Source of the DNA: Ganoderma boninense
Taxonomy: Eukaryota > Basidiomycota > Agaricomycetes > Polyporales > Polyporaceae
Direction of reading: 5' to 3'
NCBI GenBank assembly: GCA_002900995.3
Contig: CM035308.1
Coordinates: forward strand, 1,674,001 to 1,738,000
Length of the DNA: 64,000 nucleotides
Part shown: one piece after another, positions 24,460-36,214 of the stretch
Layout: every line of letters begins with the position of its first letter
Numbering within the stretch: position 1 is the stretch's first letter
Made by a program: the position numbers and the translations under genes
The notes under the pieces: generated by a model
Seen by the model: the letters and a program-made list of their open reading frames with translations, nothing else
What the model was told of the DNA's origin: nothing
Database searches by the model: none

Positions 24460-26541
24460 AACGTTACTCGATTGGCGATGGAGAGCAATGTGTGTGCTCG
24501 TGAGTGGTGGTGGTGGACGTCTGGCGGACAATTTGGTGTCCCCTCAATTCGGTTCATGGCGATGACATCATCGGCGGTGGAGACTCTTGTTCGATCCCGC
24601 AACACCGCATCAAATACTGTAGTATTTACTCGAGTTCTGCGGATCACTCTCGACTGTCATCGACAGAGCGAGTAAACATACAGGAGTACAGTGGGAGGTG
24701 AGATTGAAATATGCGAGGGACGAGGGTGGATGTTCAGCAAGACTAGGGCTCGTAGGTGTGGAGGGCAGCCGCAGTCCGGGTACCCCACATTGTACGTACG
24801 GATCAAGAGCAAGCACCGTCTTGTTCAGAGATCGAGACACAAAATCGACAGGATCCTCAAGCTTTTGTCAAGTCATAGACCTGCGGCATCGCCTGTCAGA
24901 ACGGGGTCCTCATGATCAGAAGGCTGAGTCTAAAATATCGAAGCCGGCAACAGCGGAAGAAGAACGAGTACAGCGTATGAAGGTAGTGTACAGAAACGAA
25001 ACAGGGTCCAGTCATCGATAAACGATTACCGCAGCACACTGAGTGCAAGGAGGTCGGGGCAATCACCGCACCCAAGGGGATTGTAAGAGGTGTTTGGGGT
25101 TATACTTCGAGCGTACCTGTACCGGCCCATCGAGAAGTATCAAGCAGCAGCCTCATCTCCCGGAGTTCGACGTTCTCCTTCGCCAGGACTCCGTTCCGAA
25201 AGACAGCACTGCGGTTGCAGCCGGACTGTGACATTGAGGCGATGAGGAGTCACGGGACACGTCCAGAGACTTTCCAGTCAGGGCTAGGAAAGATCCACTA
25301 TCCGTTGCGCATCAAATGTGTACACGACGGACAGACCTGTACCGTGCATCGGAGCGAGGATGACTTCTGCGGTGCTCGTGGGAGCAGCCAGGTCGTCCAT
25401 GACGGAAGCAGTACCCAAGGACGCCCAGAGAAGCCAGGTACGTGCGGTCGGATAGCCAAGGGATCCGGAAATGACGCCAGTGACACTGAAACGGAGGATG
25501 AAATTAATATCAAGGCCAGGACGGACATGGTATACATGGCCTAGGAGTTGCGTTTGTGAGGCAAATGTGAGCATGATGCCTGACGCGTACCCAAAGCTGA
25601 GGATCTGGAGGTCGGCAGATTCTTGAGCTTGGGGACCTTGGACTGAAGCCGATATTTGGAAACAAAGTTAAGGTCAACGGGTGCGACGCATGACTGCCTT
25701 CTGCCTCGCGGCTGGCAGGCTCTTCAGTGGCACTGGCAAACTTTAGAAATGCTGCCACTTGAAGGATACCAGCACGGTGGACGGTAGGCAATGAGGAGGA
25801 GGTGTTGCATCATCGCCTCTGCGGGGTATGCGGGAAATCAGCAGGACCCGGTATGGAGGACTCGAGTGGAACATACCTGAGGAAAGCCAAGTGTTCCAAT
25901 GCATTGTGTAAAGACATAAGCCCATGCTTTGACGAGGAACATCCTGAACGCGCGGTTCCCAGGGGTGCGAAAACCCATAGATAGCTGTGTTCGGGAGCAA
26001 CCACAGGTTGAAGGAAGACACCATATAGTGAAAATCTCCACGGGGGTAACCAAATTGGAACTCACATGTACAAACTCTAGCCCGGCGGCACAGCGCATTC
26101 GTCATATGAGCATTGAGCACCCGGAGAGGAAAAGTAAGGAGCGACATGCATCCAAATCACTGGCAGGGGCGCTGAACACTGACTGGGTGCGGAGTGCCTG
26201 TAGCCATGATGAACGCGAACGTTTCCCCGACAAGATATTATTCTCGGAGCAACGGACCTGAACGCAGGAGATCTGCGGCAACAAGCGCATATACGCGTCT
26301 TAAACACCGCATCCACTGCTATCCAAGGAAGCTGGCTATCCAGATGACCGAAGACGGGACCACGGGGAAGCGAATGGGATCTTTGTATAGTCGTGGTGGA
26401 CAAAGGCTGTGCGAGGTCGTCTTCTGCCTGTGTGTCTGGAATGCTGGGCCTGGCAGCGCTTGGGAGACACGGGAAAAGGGTTATTAGGATAACGGGCGGT
26501 ATATATACGGGGAGGGAAGGCAGAAGAGAGCAGCACAGAGG
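24460..26541. other. 2.1-kb region with no resolved gene, possibly a minus-strand membrane-protein gene or relic
   Basis: Several minus-strand stretches look coding-like but I could not join them. About 26050-25900 reads RMFLVKAWAYVFTQCIGTLG (hydrophobic) up to a GTATGT donor. About 25610-25565 reads SFGYASGIMLTFASQTQLL. About 25520-25400 reads DINFILRFSVTGVISGSLGY and TARTWLLWASLGTASVMDD. Near 24840-24780 is RSLNKTVLALDPYVQC. The alternation of hydrophobic exons and short gaps recalls the multi-pass membrane genes at the left end, yet the hallmark exons of those are not found. Treat as unassigned. Confidence 0.3.
26500..26508 (+). promoter_or_regulatory. TATA-like element upstream of MYND gene
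   Basis: TATATATAC lies 34 bp before the ATG at 26542. If it is a TATA box, transcription would begin close to that ATG, leaving a very short leader or favouring the downstream ATG at 26785. Confidence 0.35.
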
Positions 26542-28244
26542 ATGGAGACGCGTCGGCCGCAGAAGGGGACTCAGTTTAGGGTGGGCTTTTTCGCGTCGTC
26601 GGCTGCGAATGGTCTGCCTGAATTGGGCGCCTGCCTGGCATCAGACTCAGACCCGCTCTCGCTTCCGCCTCCTTTCACCCTGACCGAAGACCAGGCTGGC
26701 CTCCACCTTCACATCTCCTACTCTCTCGACCTTCCGCCCTCTCTCACCCTTCCTCGTCCCTTCTCCCCTCCCTCGCGAGCACCCATGCCCGCGCGGCACT
26801 ACTCCAAGTTCATTCCCCCGAGCCTCGCCATGAGCGAGCTCGTTTGCCAGAAGCTCGACAACGATGCTACAGACATGCTCATCGACAAATGGCTCGAGCG
26901 GCCCCATCGCCCCGACTCATACCACGACTGGTTCCAGCGCGTTCGCGAGCGCAAGCACCTCGCCAATGCCAATGCCCACATAGCTCGTCGCGACCAGGTC
27001 CTCCTCTGGAACAAGGGCGTCTTCGTTCCCGAGAACATCTTTACCCGCACAGTCGATACCGGCCGCCTCATTCCCCTCGACCGCACCTGGGTCACTCATG
27101 TCTACCACCACCGCTCCATGAAGCGGCTTACTATGATGCCCGTCATTTTCAGTATGGTGCGTGAATTTCGGGGCTGTGCCCGGAAAATGTCCCCCAACTA
27201 ACGCGACCTTGGGTTGTTCCCGCTACCACAGCTCCCCGAACTCATGCTCCTCCGCGGTATGCATGACCGCGGCTGCGACGATATCTATGTCATTGTCACC
27301 GATCTCAAGCGGAACGAGATGGACCAGGTCACAGAGTACTTCAAGTACGTCTGTCAGAATACCGCGGGAGCACACTGCAAACCAAGCGTGGAACAGAAGA
27401 TTAATCACGATTGTGAGTGTCGTTCTTGACGAATGCGGACTCTCCCATTTCTGCTCTGTGGTTGCAAGGAGTCAACCACCTCGACAATTTTCCCGTGGGA
27501 CATCATGCCTGTGTGACCGACGGTGGGAGCTTGCGAAGACTTGACTGCCATGGCCCCCCTCCCACCCGCAGGGAAGCCACAAGCTGTAGTCGGATGGTGC
27601 CGCGTTGTCATGAATTCAAACATTGACTTTGGTCTTCTTTTTCAGACATAGTGCTCAATAATGCACTCGACCGCCGAACTCCCTGCTTCCCCCAAATTGA
27701 CCTCACCCTCCGCGCAATACTCCATGAGAAGCGTCCGCCCTTCATCGTCCTCTTCTCGCACCAGACCATGTCCTACTCCCAGATCCTCTTCGCGCACCCC
27801 GCCTTCGTGCCGTCCAAGGACATGTACCACGACTTCCCCTCCGGTTGTCCCAATCCAGGCTGCACAGACAACTGCTGCGAGCTCGTCCGCTTTCCAAAGC
27901 AGGGCCCAGCTAGCGCCGCCGTTCTGTGTCCCATGTCCAAGAGCGCACGTCGGAAGATCCGATATCGGTACGGCAGGAAGGCGCGCCCGAAGGAGATGTG
28001 CAACTGGATCGAGTGCGACAAGTGCTTCGCTGACGACACGTCGCCTGTGTCTGAGGACAGTAGCGACGGGAGCGTTGAGGGCAGCGAGGCAAGCGAGGAG
28101 AAGGGCGAGCGCGGTTTCGCAGGTCTGGTGTGCAGCCGGTGCAAGTTGGTCAAGTATTGCTCGACGGCGCACCAGAAGCTCGACTGGGAAGAGCACAAAC
28201 GCGTTTGTGTTAAGCCCTTGTCGGAAACCCTGCCCCCGGCTTAA
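26542..28244 (+). CDS. MYND zinc-finger protein
   Basis: The first exon runs in frame from the ATG at 26542; another in-frame ATG at 26785 (MPARHYSKFIPPSLAMSELV) is an alternative start. It reads DKWLERPHRPDSYHDWFQRV, then LLWNKGVFVPENIFTRTVDT. After an intron near 27155-27232, LPELMLLRGMHDRGCDDIYV follows, then introns near 27345-27645, and the last exon from about 27647. That exon has FIVLFSHQTMSYSQILFAHP, a Cys-rich stretch (CPNPGCTDNCC), MCNWIECDKC, an acidic Ser-rich insert, then the MYND core LVCSRCKLVKYCSTAHQKLD and HKRVC. MYND fingers mediate protein contacts. The insert between the first and second cysteine pairs is unusual. Function unknown. Confidence 0.8.
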
Positions 28245-28831
28245 CTTCGGTATGGATTCTGTTCGACTTTCCCGAGACCGATTGATCCCACTGATGGAGG
28301 ATGCTGGTGTACGATTGGACCCCTGCGCAATTCTGCCTGACTTGCATGTGTTTCTCATCCCATTCATCCCTCATGCCCCATGATTATTCTCCAGAACCTG
28401 CATTCATATCACGACTCCATTCTGTGTACGGGCGAGCTGGGCGTCGTTCTTTGGACCGACCATATAGCCATGTATTCGTGTAACGTATATGGTATGTAGC
28501 ATCGCAGCACAGGACTTGTAGTTCCAGAACACACGACATGCACGATTACTTTATTCCTGAGCTTGTTTCCTTTTTCTCGCGAATACCATCATACCTGTAG
28601 CTTTGTCTCCTTAGCATATGACGGTCTCGGAATGCCTGCGGCCTTGTCTTCCCTTCGAGTCCTCGACGTTGCGCGTTGAATGGATTCTGGCCTATTCAGT
28701 TCTCGCATATCTGTGTGCGCACGTGATGAACGCGTCCCGTCGCCAACACGCCTCCCCGCGGTACCGCACCGGTGTGAAACGTCCTTGTCAGTCCCCACGC
28801 TCACTTGAACTCGACTTCCACCACGATAAAC
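28245..28831. other. Intergenic spacer
   Basis: About 590 bp between the MYND stop and the S28 peptidase start. It should hold the peptidase promoter. I see no gene or clear repeat. Confidence 0.4.
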
Positions 28832-31150
28832 ATGGCGAAACGGCGGGCAGCCGTCGTTCTCCTTGCGCTCTATGCTCAGGTAGTCTCCTGCGGCCTCGGC
28901 ATCTCGGACCAGCTCCGCGTCCTCGGTCCTCAGGCAGTCAACCTCTGGAAGCTGCAGAACGCGCGTGCCCGCGCGCAGGCGCAAGCCCAGGGCTCGCTGC
29001 TCGTTCAAGAGCAAGAATATACGCAGATACAAACTCAAGGCTGGAATGAGGAGAAGGATGCCTTGAAGGGGAAGTTCCCCGAGCACTGGTTCTCCCAGCC
29101 GGTGGACCACTTCGCCGGGAAAGGCCAGCCGACGGAGATGTGGAGGCAGCGGTACTGGATCAATACAAGGCATTATGTCCCGGGGCCAGACGCCCCCGTT
29201 ATCGTCATCGATGGTGGGGAGACAAGCGGGGAGGACCGGCTGGGGTTCTTGGACACGGGCATCGCGGACATTTTGGCGAGGGTGACAGGTGGGATTGGCG
29301 TTGTGTTGGAGCACAGGTGCGTGATTCTACTCGGAGGGTTGTTAGTGTACGGTTGCACTCGAGCTTGGACTTGTGTGCAGATACTATGGTGCGTGTTCGA
29401 CATGTGGTATCATGTGGCGGCTGGTCAAAAGCTGAGGTGGAGGTCAGGCAATTCCCTTCCCGTGAAGAACTTGACCACGGATTCCCTTCGGTGAGTCCAT
29501 CCAACGGTTTGGGGCCATCTCTTGTGGCACTCATCAAGACGCGACATGAAGCTTCCTGAACAATGCCCAGTCCGCCGCGGACTCAGCGAATTTCATGGCA
29601 AACGTCAAGTTCCCGGGGATTGACGAGAACCTGACCGCGCCAGACCACCCATGGATCTACTACGGGGTATGTATCTACATAGGAGCAGAGTTACTGAAAA
29701 TCTTACATGTGTAATGTAGGGCTCGTATGCTGGTGCCCGTGCGGCCCACATGAGGGTTCTCTACCCGCACCTGGTCTGGGGTGCAATTGCTTCCAGCGGT
29801 ATGCCGCCAAGACTTCGTCAACTAGACCAAAATATGACACTTACTCTGCAGGCGTCACCCACGCCAGCTTGGAGAACTGGGAGTACATGGAAATCATCCG
29901 GCGCGCCGCGGATATCAAGTGCTCGGGCAACATCCAGCTCACGGTCGAGATCGTCGACTCGCTCATCGGCAACCCCATAACAAGTGGGGTTATCAAAGGA
30001 CTTTTTGGCCTTGCTGGCTTGCAGCATAACGAGGACTTCGCCTCTATCTTAGAGGTATGCTGGTTGCTAACCTTTACCTCAACTGTGAGGATAATAAGTA
30101 CTGACCATCATCTTCGGTCCCTCTACGCAGAGTCCCCTTGGTAACTGGCAAGCCCGCAACTGGGATCCAGAAGTTGGCACTACGGGCTGGGATGAGTTCT
30201 GTGCTGCTCTGGATGGCAAGTTCGTTCACGACCCCGACATGGACTTCGTCTCGTACGACGAGGGTATGGGTATGGTAACTATTGCCGAAGACCTCATGGT
30301 TCCTGTGCCTGTCTACAACTACGCACGGTACATCAAGCAGGTCAGATGTTTTGCGGCTGTGTATTTTTCAGCATGCACTGATGGCTCCCTGCGATTTAGA
30401 ACTATGTCTCTCAATGTCCTGATGGTGCTGTTGAGGATGTATGTTTTGCTCTCTCGATCTAGACAGCGCTGCGTACTGACCCCGAGACTCAGTGTTTCGG
30501 CACTTATGATGACTCCAAGTTCCTCGACACCGGCCTCGATCAGATCTGGAGACTCTGGCTTTTCCAAGTTTGCACCGAATGGGGATACTTTTCGGTCCGT
30601 TGGGCTCTTTCCTTTGCGATGCCTTCCTTCAGTTTGACAATATCACGCTTGTAGACTGCTCCGCCTGCAGGGAAGCCTCGCATTGTCTCCCGGTTGCTTA
30701 CACTCGAGTACGAGTCAAAAATCTGCAAGCAGGCGTACCCCCCGGGCAAGCACTTCGTCGTCCCCTCTTTCCCCAACATCAGCGCCGTAAACGCGCTCGG
30801 AGACTTCGACATTGCTGCTGACAGATTGGCTATCATTGACGGCGAAGGTATGCTGCTTCCGTCCTCTAGTCATAGCCTCACTCGAACCACGAGCCTCATC
30901 CTTTTCTATTTTAGTCGATCCCTGGAGACCGGTCACACCGCACAGCGACTACGCGCGCGACAGAGAGGATACAATCTTGCGCCCTTTCAAGGTCATCCGT
31001 GGCGGCGTGCACCACTGGGACGAGAATGGACGCAGGAATTTGCTTGAGGAGCCTTCACAAATCCAGATGATCCACGAGGACATCATCGTCTTTGTGACCT
31101 CATGGCTGGACGACTGGGCAGCGAAGCGTGTTGCGGGTACCGAAGCATAA
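28832..31150 (+). CDS. Secreted serine peptidase, family S28 (prolyl carboxypeptidase-like)
   Basis: The start at 28832 gives MAKRRAAVVLLALYAQVVSC, a clear signal peptide. Then FPEHWFSQPVDHF, RYWINTRHYVPGPDAPVIV, GGETSGEDR, GVVLEHRYYG (junction near 29320-29390), and IYYGGSYAGARAAHMRVLYP with the nucleophile serine. Next come CSGNIQLTVEIVDSLIG, WRLWLFQVCTEWGYF, and DGEVDPWRPVTPHSDYARDR with the catalytic Asp. GGVHHWDENGRRN carries the catalytic His. The usual order and spacing of the Ser-Asp-His triad is complete. At least eight introns of 50-80 nt. The product is predicted to be extracellular or vacuolar and to cleave after proline in acid conditions; this last part is from family knowledge. 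Confidence 0.92.
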
Positions 31151-31446
31151 CACTCTGCACTTCTAATATTCAGGTAGAAGAGATGATTTGCAAGCTAACT
31201 TGCAGTCGAATCTTTCGATGCGGAATAGTAGCACCTACTTTATTTGAGCGTTGAATATTTTGTGACGTCAGGCGCCTGATTAGGCAAGCAGCCGTAAGTC
31301 GCCGACTGCGCTCAGGCTGTGCCGTTTCGGTGTCTTGGGAGAATCACCGCCTCCTCCACGAAGAGGATGGACAAGTTCCGCCTCCGCCGCCGTGTGAGAC
31401 TCCTCCGCTTCTGACCTCGACTGCCACTACGTTTGACTGAACAGAC

Positions 31447-33157
31447 ATGGGGAACAAACAGTCCGGCTCATACAAAGGCCCGCCCGAGATTCTGGATGGG
31501 CGCGATGTGCGTGCTATCGTGAAATACATGAAATCGAGGGAATGCCGGAAAGTGTTCGTCATGGTGCGTCACTTGCTTCTCTTCTCACCTGAGTGTGCCT
31601 TAGTGCTGATTTTGGAATTGTAGCTTGGTGCTGGTGAGTGAGGGTGATCGTTGTAGACCCAGATATGTTTTCAAGTTTGCGCACTGCTGATAACGTATAT
31701 TATGTCACGCAGGTGTGAGCACAGCAGCTGGCATTCCTGACTTCCGTACTCCTGGAACAGGTATGTTCCCCTGCCGTGTCATGTGTATGAGTCACCTCAT
31801 AATGATTTTGTGGCAGGACTCTACGTACGTCTGTCGTCGGACTAGGGCGCATATATCCAGGTGTTCTTACTCATCAATTGACCTTTGCGACTTTAAGTCC
31901 AATCTAGAGCGGTTAAATCTTCCATACCCAGAAGCCGTCTTCGAGATCCACTACTTCGCCGAGAACCCCATCCCATGTACGTTGAGGGCCGCATTTATTC
32001 GCATTTGCCTGACGTAAAATAGTCTACACCCTCGCTCGCGAGCTGTACCCGGGCAAATTCCGGCCCACGCTGACCCACACCTTCGTCAAGCTCCTCGCCG
32101 ACCATGCGCTCCTCGATACATGCTTCACGCAGAACATAGACACCCTTGAGCGCCAGGCAGGTGTGCCCGTACACCGCATTGTCGAGGCACACGGTTCGTT
32201 CGCGGACCAGCATTGCATCAAGTGCCACCGGGGCTTCGATGGTGCGAAGATGAAGGCCGCCATTGAGGAGGCTGAGATTGTCCGGTGCGGGGACTGCGGG
32301 GGACTTGTCAAGCCCGACATCGTCTTCTTCGGCGAATCGGTGAGTGACATTAGCGTTTCGGTGCCCTCACGGCGTTCCTGATGTGCCCGCCGCTGAATAC
32401 TGCATGGACAAAATTCCCTGGTCCACCTTCTCATTAGCTTCCACCGCTATTCCAGCAGAGCGTGCCGAAGCTGCGCGAGGCCGACCTGCTCTTCGTGATC
32501 GGGACGTCCCTCAAGGTGCACCCCTTCGCGGCGCTCACGGGGCTCGTCCCGCCGAGCTGCCCCCGCGTCCTGATTAACCTCGAACAAGCAGGCGACGTCG
32601 GATCGCGCGCAGACGATGTCGTGCTGCTCGGACATTGCGATGAGGTCGTCCGAAAGATCGCGGTAGAGCTCGGATGGGGCGAGGAGCTGGAGCGCGAGTG
32701 GGCGAAGACAGAAGCCTTCGTTCCCCTGGAGACCCTCGGTAAGCAGGGGAAGGAGGAGAAGGTGACGGAGGTGACGGGGACGGGCGCAACGGCCGACCTT
32801 GCGGCGGCCATCGTAGCGCAGGAACCTGCAGCTCCTATCTCCGCAGACGGCCGCGGGGCACCTGCCATTGTTGCTAGCAAGGCAGACGTTGAAGACGCGC
32901 GAGTCGAGGCGGAGATTGAGGCGTTGACCGAGAAAGTCGCCCGAGCCCTCGAGGTGTCGGAGGACAAGGAGCCCGGGACGGAGGCGGCTCGGACGAAAAC
33001 GATCACCCCATTGGGTGATCATCCGAGCGACTCGACAACGGAGTCGGGTTCTGGAGAAGATGCCGACGTTCAGTCTTCCGACTCGGGCCTGGTAGGGGCC
33101 AAGAGCGATGCGGAACCGAAAACAGCGGTCGGTGCGAAGGAGAAGGAGAAACTGTAA
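31447..33157 (+). CDS. Sirtuin, class I (Hst2/SIRT2-like), upstream copy
   Basis: NAD-dependent protein deacylase. The start at 31447 gives MGNKQSG, in which Gly2 with Ser6 downstream could allow N-myristoylation. Motifs in order: VKYMKSRECRKVFVM, GAGVSTAAGIPDFRTPGTG (NAD pocket), LPYPEAVFEIHYFAENPIPF, FRPTLTHTFVKLLADHALLD, CFTQNIDTLERQAGVP, VEAHGSFADQHCIKC with the catalytic His, RCGDCGGLVKPDIVFFGES (second zinc Cys pair), LLFVIGTSLKVHPFAALTG, and CPRVLINLEQAGDVG. The exon after the zinc site starts LPPLFQQSVPKL. The long acidic, Ala/Glu/Ser-rich C-terminus (from about 32720) is predicted disordered. The second copy lies 1.1 kb downstream on the same strand. Confidence 0.93.
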
Positions 33158-34220
33158 CGATCGATTGGTTCCATGTGCAGGGTGGGCGGAGCCGCTTGCT
33201 CTGGAGCTGCTCGCCGTTCCACTGGTTCCTTGGTATAGAAGGGCATGACAGAGAAGCTTTATATCTTGTATATGTACGCACACCGAGTTTGGAACGCCTT
33301 TTGTTTATGGCGGGATTGGGCGGTTCAAGAAGCGTGTTTGCACAACCGCCTCTCGTCAGGACCCGCGTCTCTCGGGCTCTGGCCATGCTCCTGCGCGTCC
33401 CTGCAACAGGCCCCGATTCAGTACTCAATGCTCGGATGACCGCATTGGTCGTCACTAGCGGCCTTGTGGCTGACCATTGGCCTGTATTTTCTGATCCCAC
33501 TATGTGCACACCTTGCTTGTCCTCGCTGTCTGACGACTTCACGACGTCATATTCCCGTTGCAGCGAATAGGCATGCGCGAATATTGGCCGGAGCATGCAC
33601 ACGATCGGGTTTGGCGAAGTCTGATCGCGGTGAGCGATACGCTGCCCGGTTTCACCATCACACATGCCAGAGCTCGGGAAGGTGCGAGTGCGGCGATCTC
33701 TGGCAGAAATTTTAATTTAATGCCCTTCCTCTGAGTTGACGTTGAACATTAATCTCGTCGTCCAGGCCCGTTCCTCCTCCTTGTACCTTGGACAACTCCT
33801 TGCGGTTTCATCTGGTACCAGTTAGGCCGACGGAGTTTAAGGTATGTTCGCCGGCCTGTCGGATTCCTTTGGACGCGAATGCCGACATGCTGACAGTCAA
33901 ACCCCGTCTCCCACCAGGCAAATTTGTGCACACTTCCCCGCGTCCACCCGACCCGAATACGGAAGCACCTGTGACCCGGGTGGGGGGCTCGGAAGCTTGT
34001 TGGAGCTGCAGCGCGCAAACTCCCCGATATCTAAGTCCAATCGCCTGCGACCACCCCCGCAATCGCTCCGGCTTAGGTACGCTTGGAGACCCTGCAAATG
34101 CACCCGCCCGCTGACCGTGCTGGGGTCCTGCACTCAGCGTCGTGTAAGACGGCAACGACGAAGACTCCTCCGCGTACAGGGACCGACCACCGTGACGCCT
34201 ACGGGACGACTTGGACGAGC
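33158..34220. other. Intergenic spacer between the tandem sirtuins
   Basis: About 1.06 kb with no convincing gene. It presumably carries the promoter of the downstream sirtuin. The open readings here have no recognisable motif, and I did not detect leftover sirtuin sequence. Confidence 0.4.
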
Positions 34221-35946
34221 ATGGACGACGCGGACGAGCTCCTGATGCTTTACGACGGCCCCACCGCGATCCTTGACGATCGAGACCTCGCTTCGATCGC
34301 AAAGTTCATGAAATCTCCGCAGTGCAAGCGGGTCTTCGTCATGGTACGCACCCTCTTCCTCTCTTTACGACGGTGTTCTGACATTCTCTGGGCCACTTCG
34401 CAGCTGGGCGCAGGTGAGGCATTAGGACGGGGAGTGGAGTCTGGGTTTACCCACCGCTGACGCCATTTGGTGGTAGGCGTGAGTACCGCTGCCGGGATCC
34501 CGGACTTCAGATCCCCGAGAACTGGTGTGTTGGCCACTCCCCGTCGAGACTGGCAGCTCGATTTTACAACTGACATTATGGACACAGGGCTCTATGTACG
34601 GCCGTCCGCTTCGCGTCTTCCCAAGTTTCTTCTAAACACCTAACGCAACTCAAATCCTTCACGGCGCACGCAGGCGAACCTCGCGAAACGCAACCTTCCG
34701 TACCCCCGTGCACTTTTCGAGCTCAAATACTTCCGATTCAACCCCGTGCCCTGTACGTCCGGCATTCATATGTTCTCCGTTCTCGGTATTCTGATGTTCG
34801 TTCATTCCTTGTTGATGATCGTGGGGCTCCAAATCCCTGCTTTCACCCTCTCGAACGGGCCGCTACTGCGTAGTCTTCACCCTGACGCACGAGTTGTATC
34901 CCGGCAGGTTTCGGCCAACGCTGACCCACACCTTCATTAAGCTGCTCGCCGACAGCGGGTTGCTCCACACGTGCTTCACCCAGAACATCGATACCCTTGA
35001 GCGCCAGGCCGGCGTGCCCCTCGATCGGCTGGTGGAGGCCCATGGAAGCTTCGCGTCGCAACACTGCATCGACTGCAAGAAGGAATATGATTCAGAGAAG
35101 ATGCGCGTGGCAATCGAGAAGACTGAGGTGGTCCGCTGTGACGATGAGTCCTGCGCTGGGCTCGTGAAGCCTGACGTCGTATTCTTCGGCGAGTCGGTGA
35201 GTCCGGGGGCAGATCTCCACGGCGTCCAAAGAGACTAAGGCAAGGTGTTGACGCAGTTGCCCGAGTTGCTCTCTCAGTCGATCCCCAAGATCAGCAGCGC
35301 TGACCTGCTCTTCGTCATCGGCACCTCGCTCACCGTCCAGCCCTTCGCCAAGCTCGCGTCCATGGCACCGGAGACGTGCCCGCGCGTGCTCATCAACCTT
35401 GACTTTGCGGGAGACATCGGCACGCGCGCTGACGACGTCCTCCTGCTCGGCAAGTGCGACGGCATTGTGCAGGACCTCTGTCGCGAGCTCGGCTGGTCGG
35501 AGGCGCTGGAACGCGAGTGGGCCAAGACCGAACTGCCATCCTCGCGCCCCTCGACGGGTATCCTCAGCCCCAAGGACAACAGCCACAACAAAGGGGTACG
35601 AGCAGACGGGGCGCAGGACGCGCTGCCGCCGCACGAGCAGGTCGAGACCGGGAGGCTTAGCGCTGGCGTCGCGAACGGGACGAGCACGCCCACGGCGACG
35701 GAGTGGCAAGAGAAGCTCGACGCGACAGAGAGCCTGACGGAGCGGCTGCGCGTCGTGCTAGAGAGCTCGGAGAAGATCGTGCCACTCATGGAGGAGGCCG
35801 CGGTCACGTTCGCGGCGCGCACGCTCAGCGCGGAGGAGCTGCTGCTCGGGACGACCACCGTGGGGGACTCAGGCGACTCGACCCCTGTAGACGGGGCGCC
35901 ATTTATGCTGGGGGGTATGGCAATCCCTGTAGAGGGGCGGCTCTGA
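34221..35946 (+). CDS. Sirtuin, class I (Hst2/SIRT2-like), downstream copy
   Basis: Same exon plan as the upstream copy. Start MDDADELLMLYDGP, then IAKFMKSPQCKRVFVM, GAGVSTAAGIPDFRSPRTG, LPYPRALFELKYFRFNPVPF, FRPTLTHTFIKLLADSGLLH, CFTQNIDTLERQAGVP, VEAHGSFASQHCIDC, RCDDESCAGLVKPDVVFFG, and LLFVIGTSLTVQPFAKLASM. The second zinc pair is C-x4-C (CDDESC) where the upstream copy has C-x2-C (CGDC). It lacks the MGNKQSG N-terminus, so a myristoylation-type membrane anchor would be specific to the other copy. The disordered tail is of similar length but unrelated sequence, and ends VEGRL at 35946. A local duplication with diverged ends. Confidence 0.93.
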
Positions 35947-36214
35947 GATTATCTTCTGAGTTTCATTTGGGTAGAGTGGAGGACGATTTGGCCCAGGATG
36001 GACGGTGGCTTATCGAACGCCGTACTTGGCATACATATACAGGCTAGGCAGTCGATGTCGTATCTCTTGGTCTTCTTGCTCTCGTGTTTTGCTTTGTGTA
36101 TCGTATCGCATTGTTGTGTTATCGTACGGCTGTCTTTCATTCCACTTAGACTCTTCCGCCTCTGTGATATAAGGATGAACGTCATGGTGGGTATCTTCGT
36201 TCGGGAGTGAATAC

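Noticed and set aside
27642..28383. Alternative frames (240-241 codons) on both strands over the MYND exon
   Set aside because: Only the frame 27651-28244 gives the conserved MYND cysteines.
32447..33283. Long minus-strand open frame (278 codons) over the first sirtuin
   Set aside because: Shadow of the sirtuin exon and its Glu/Ala-rich tail.
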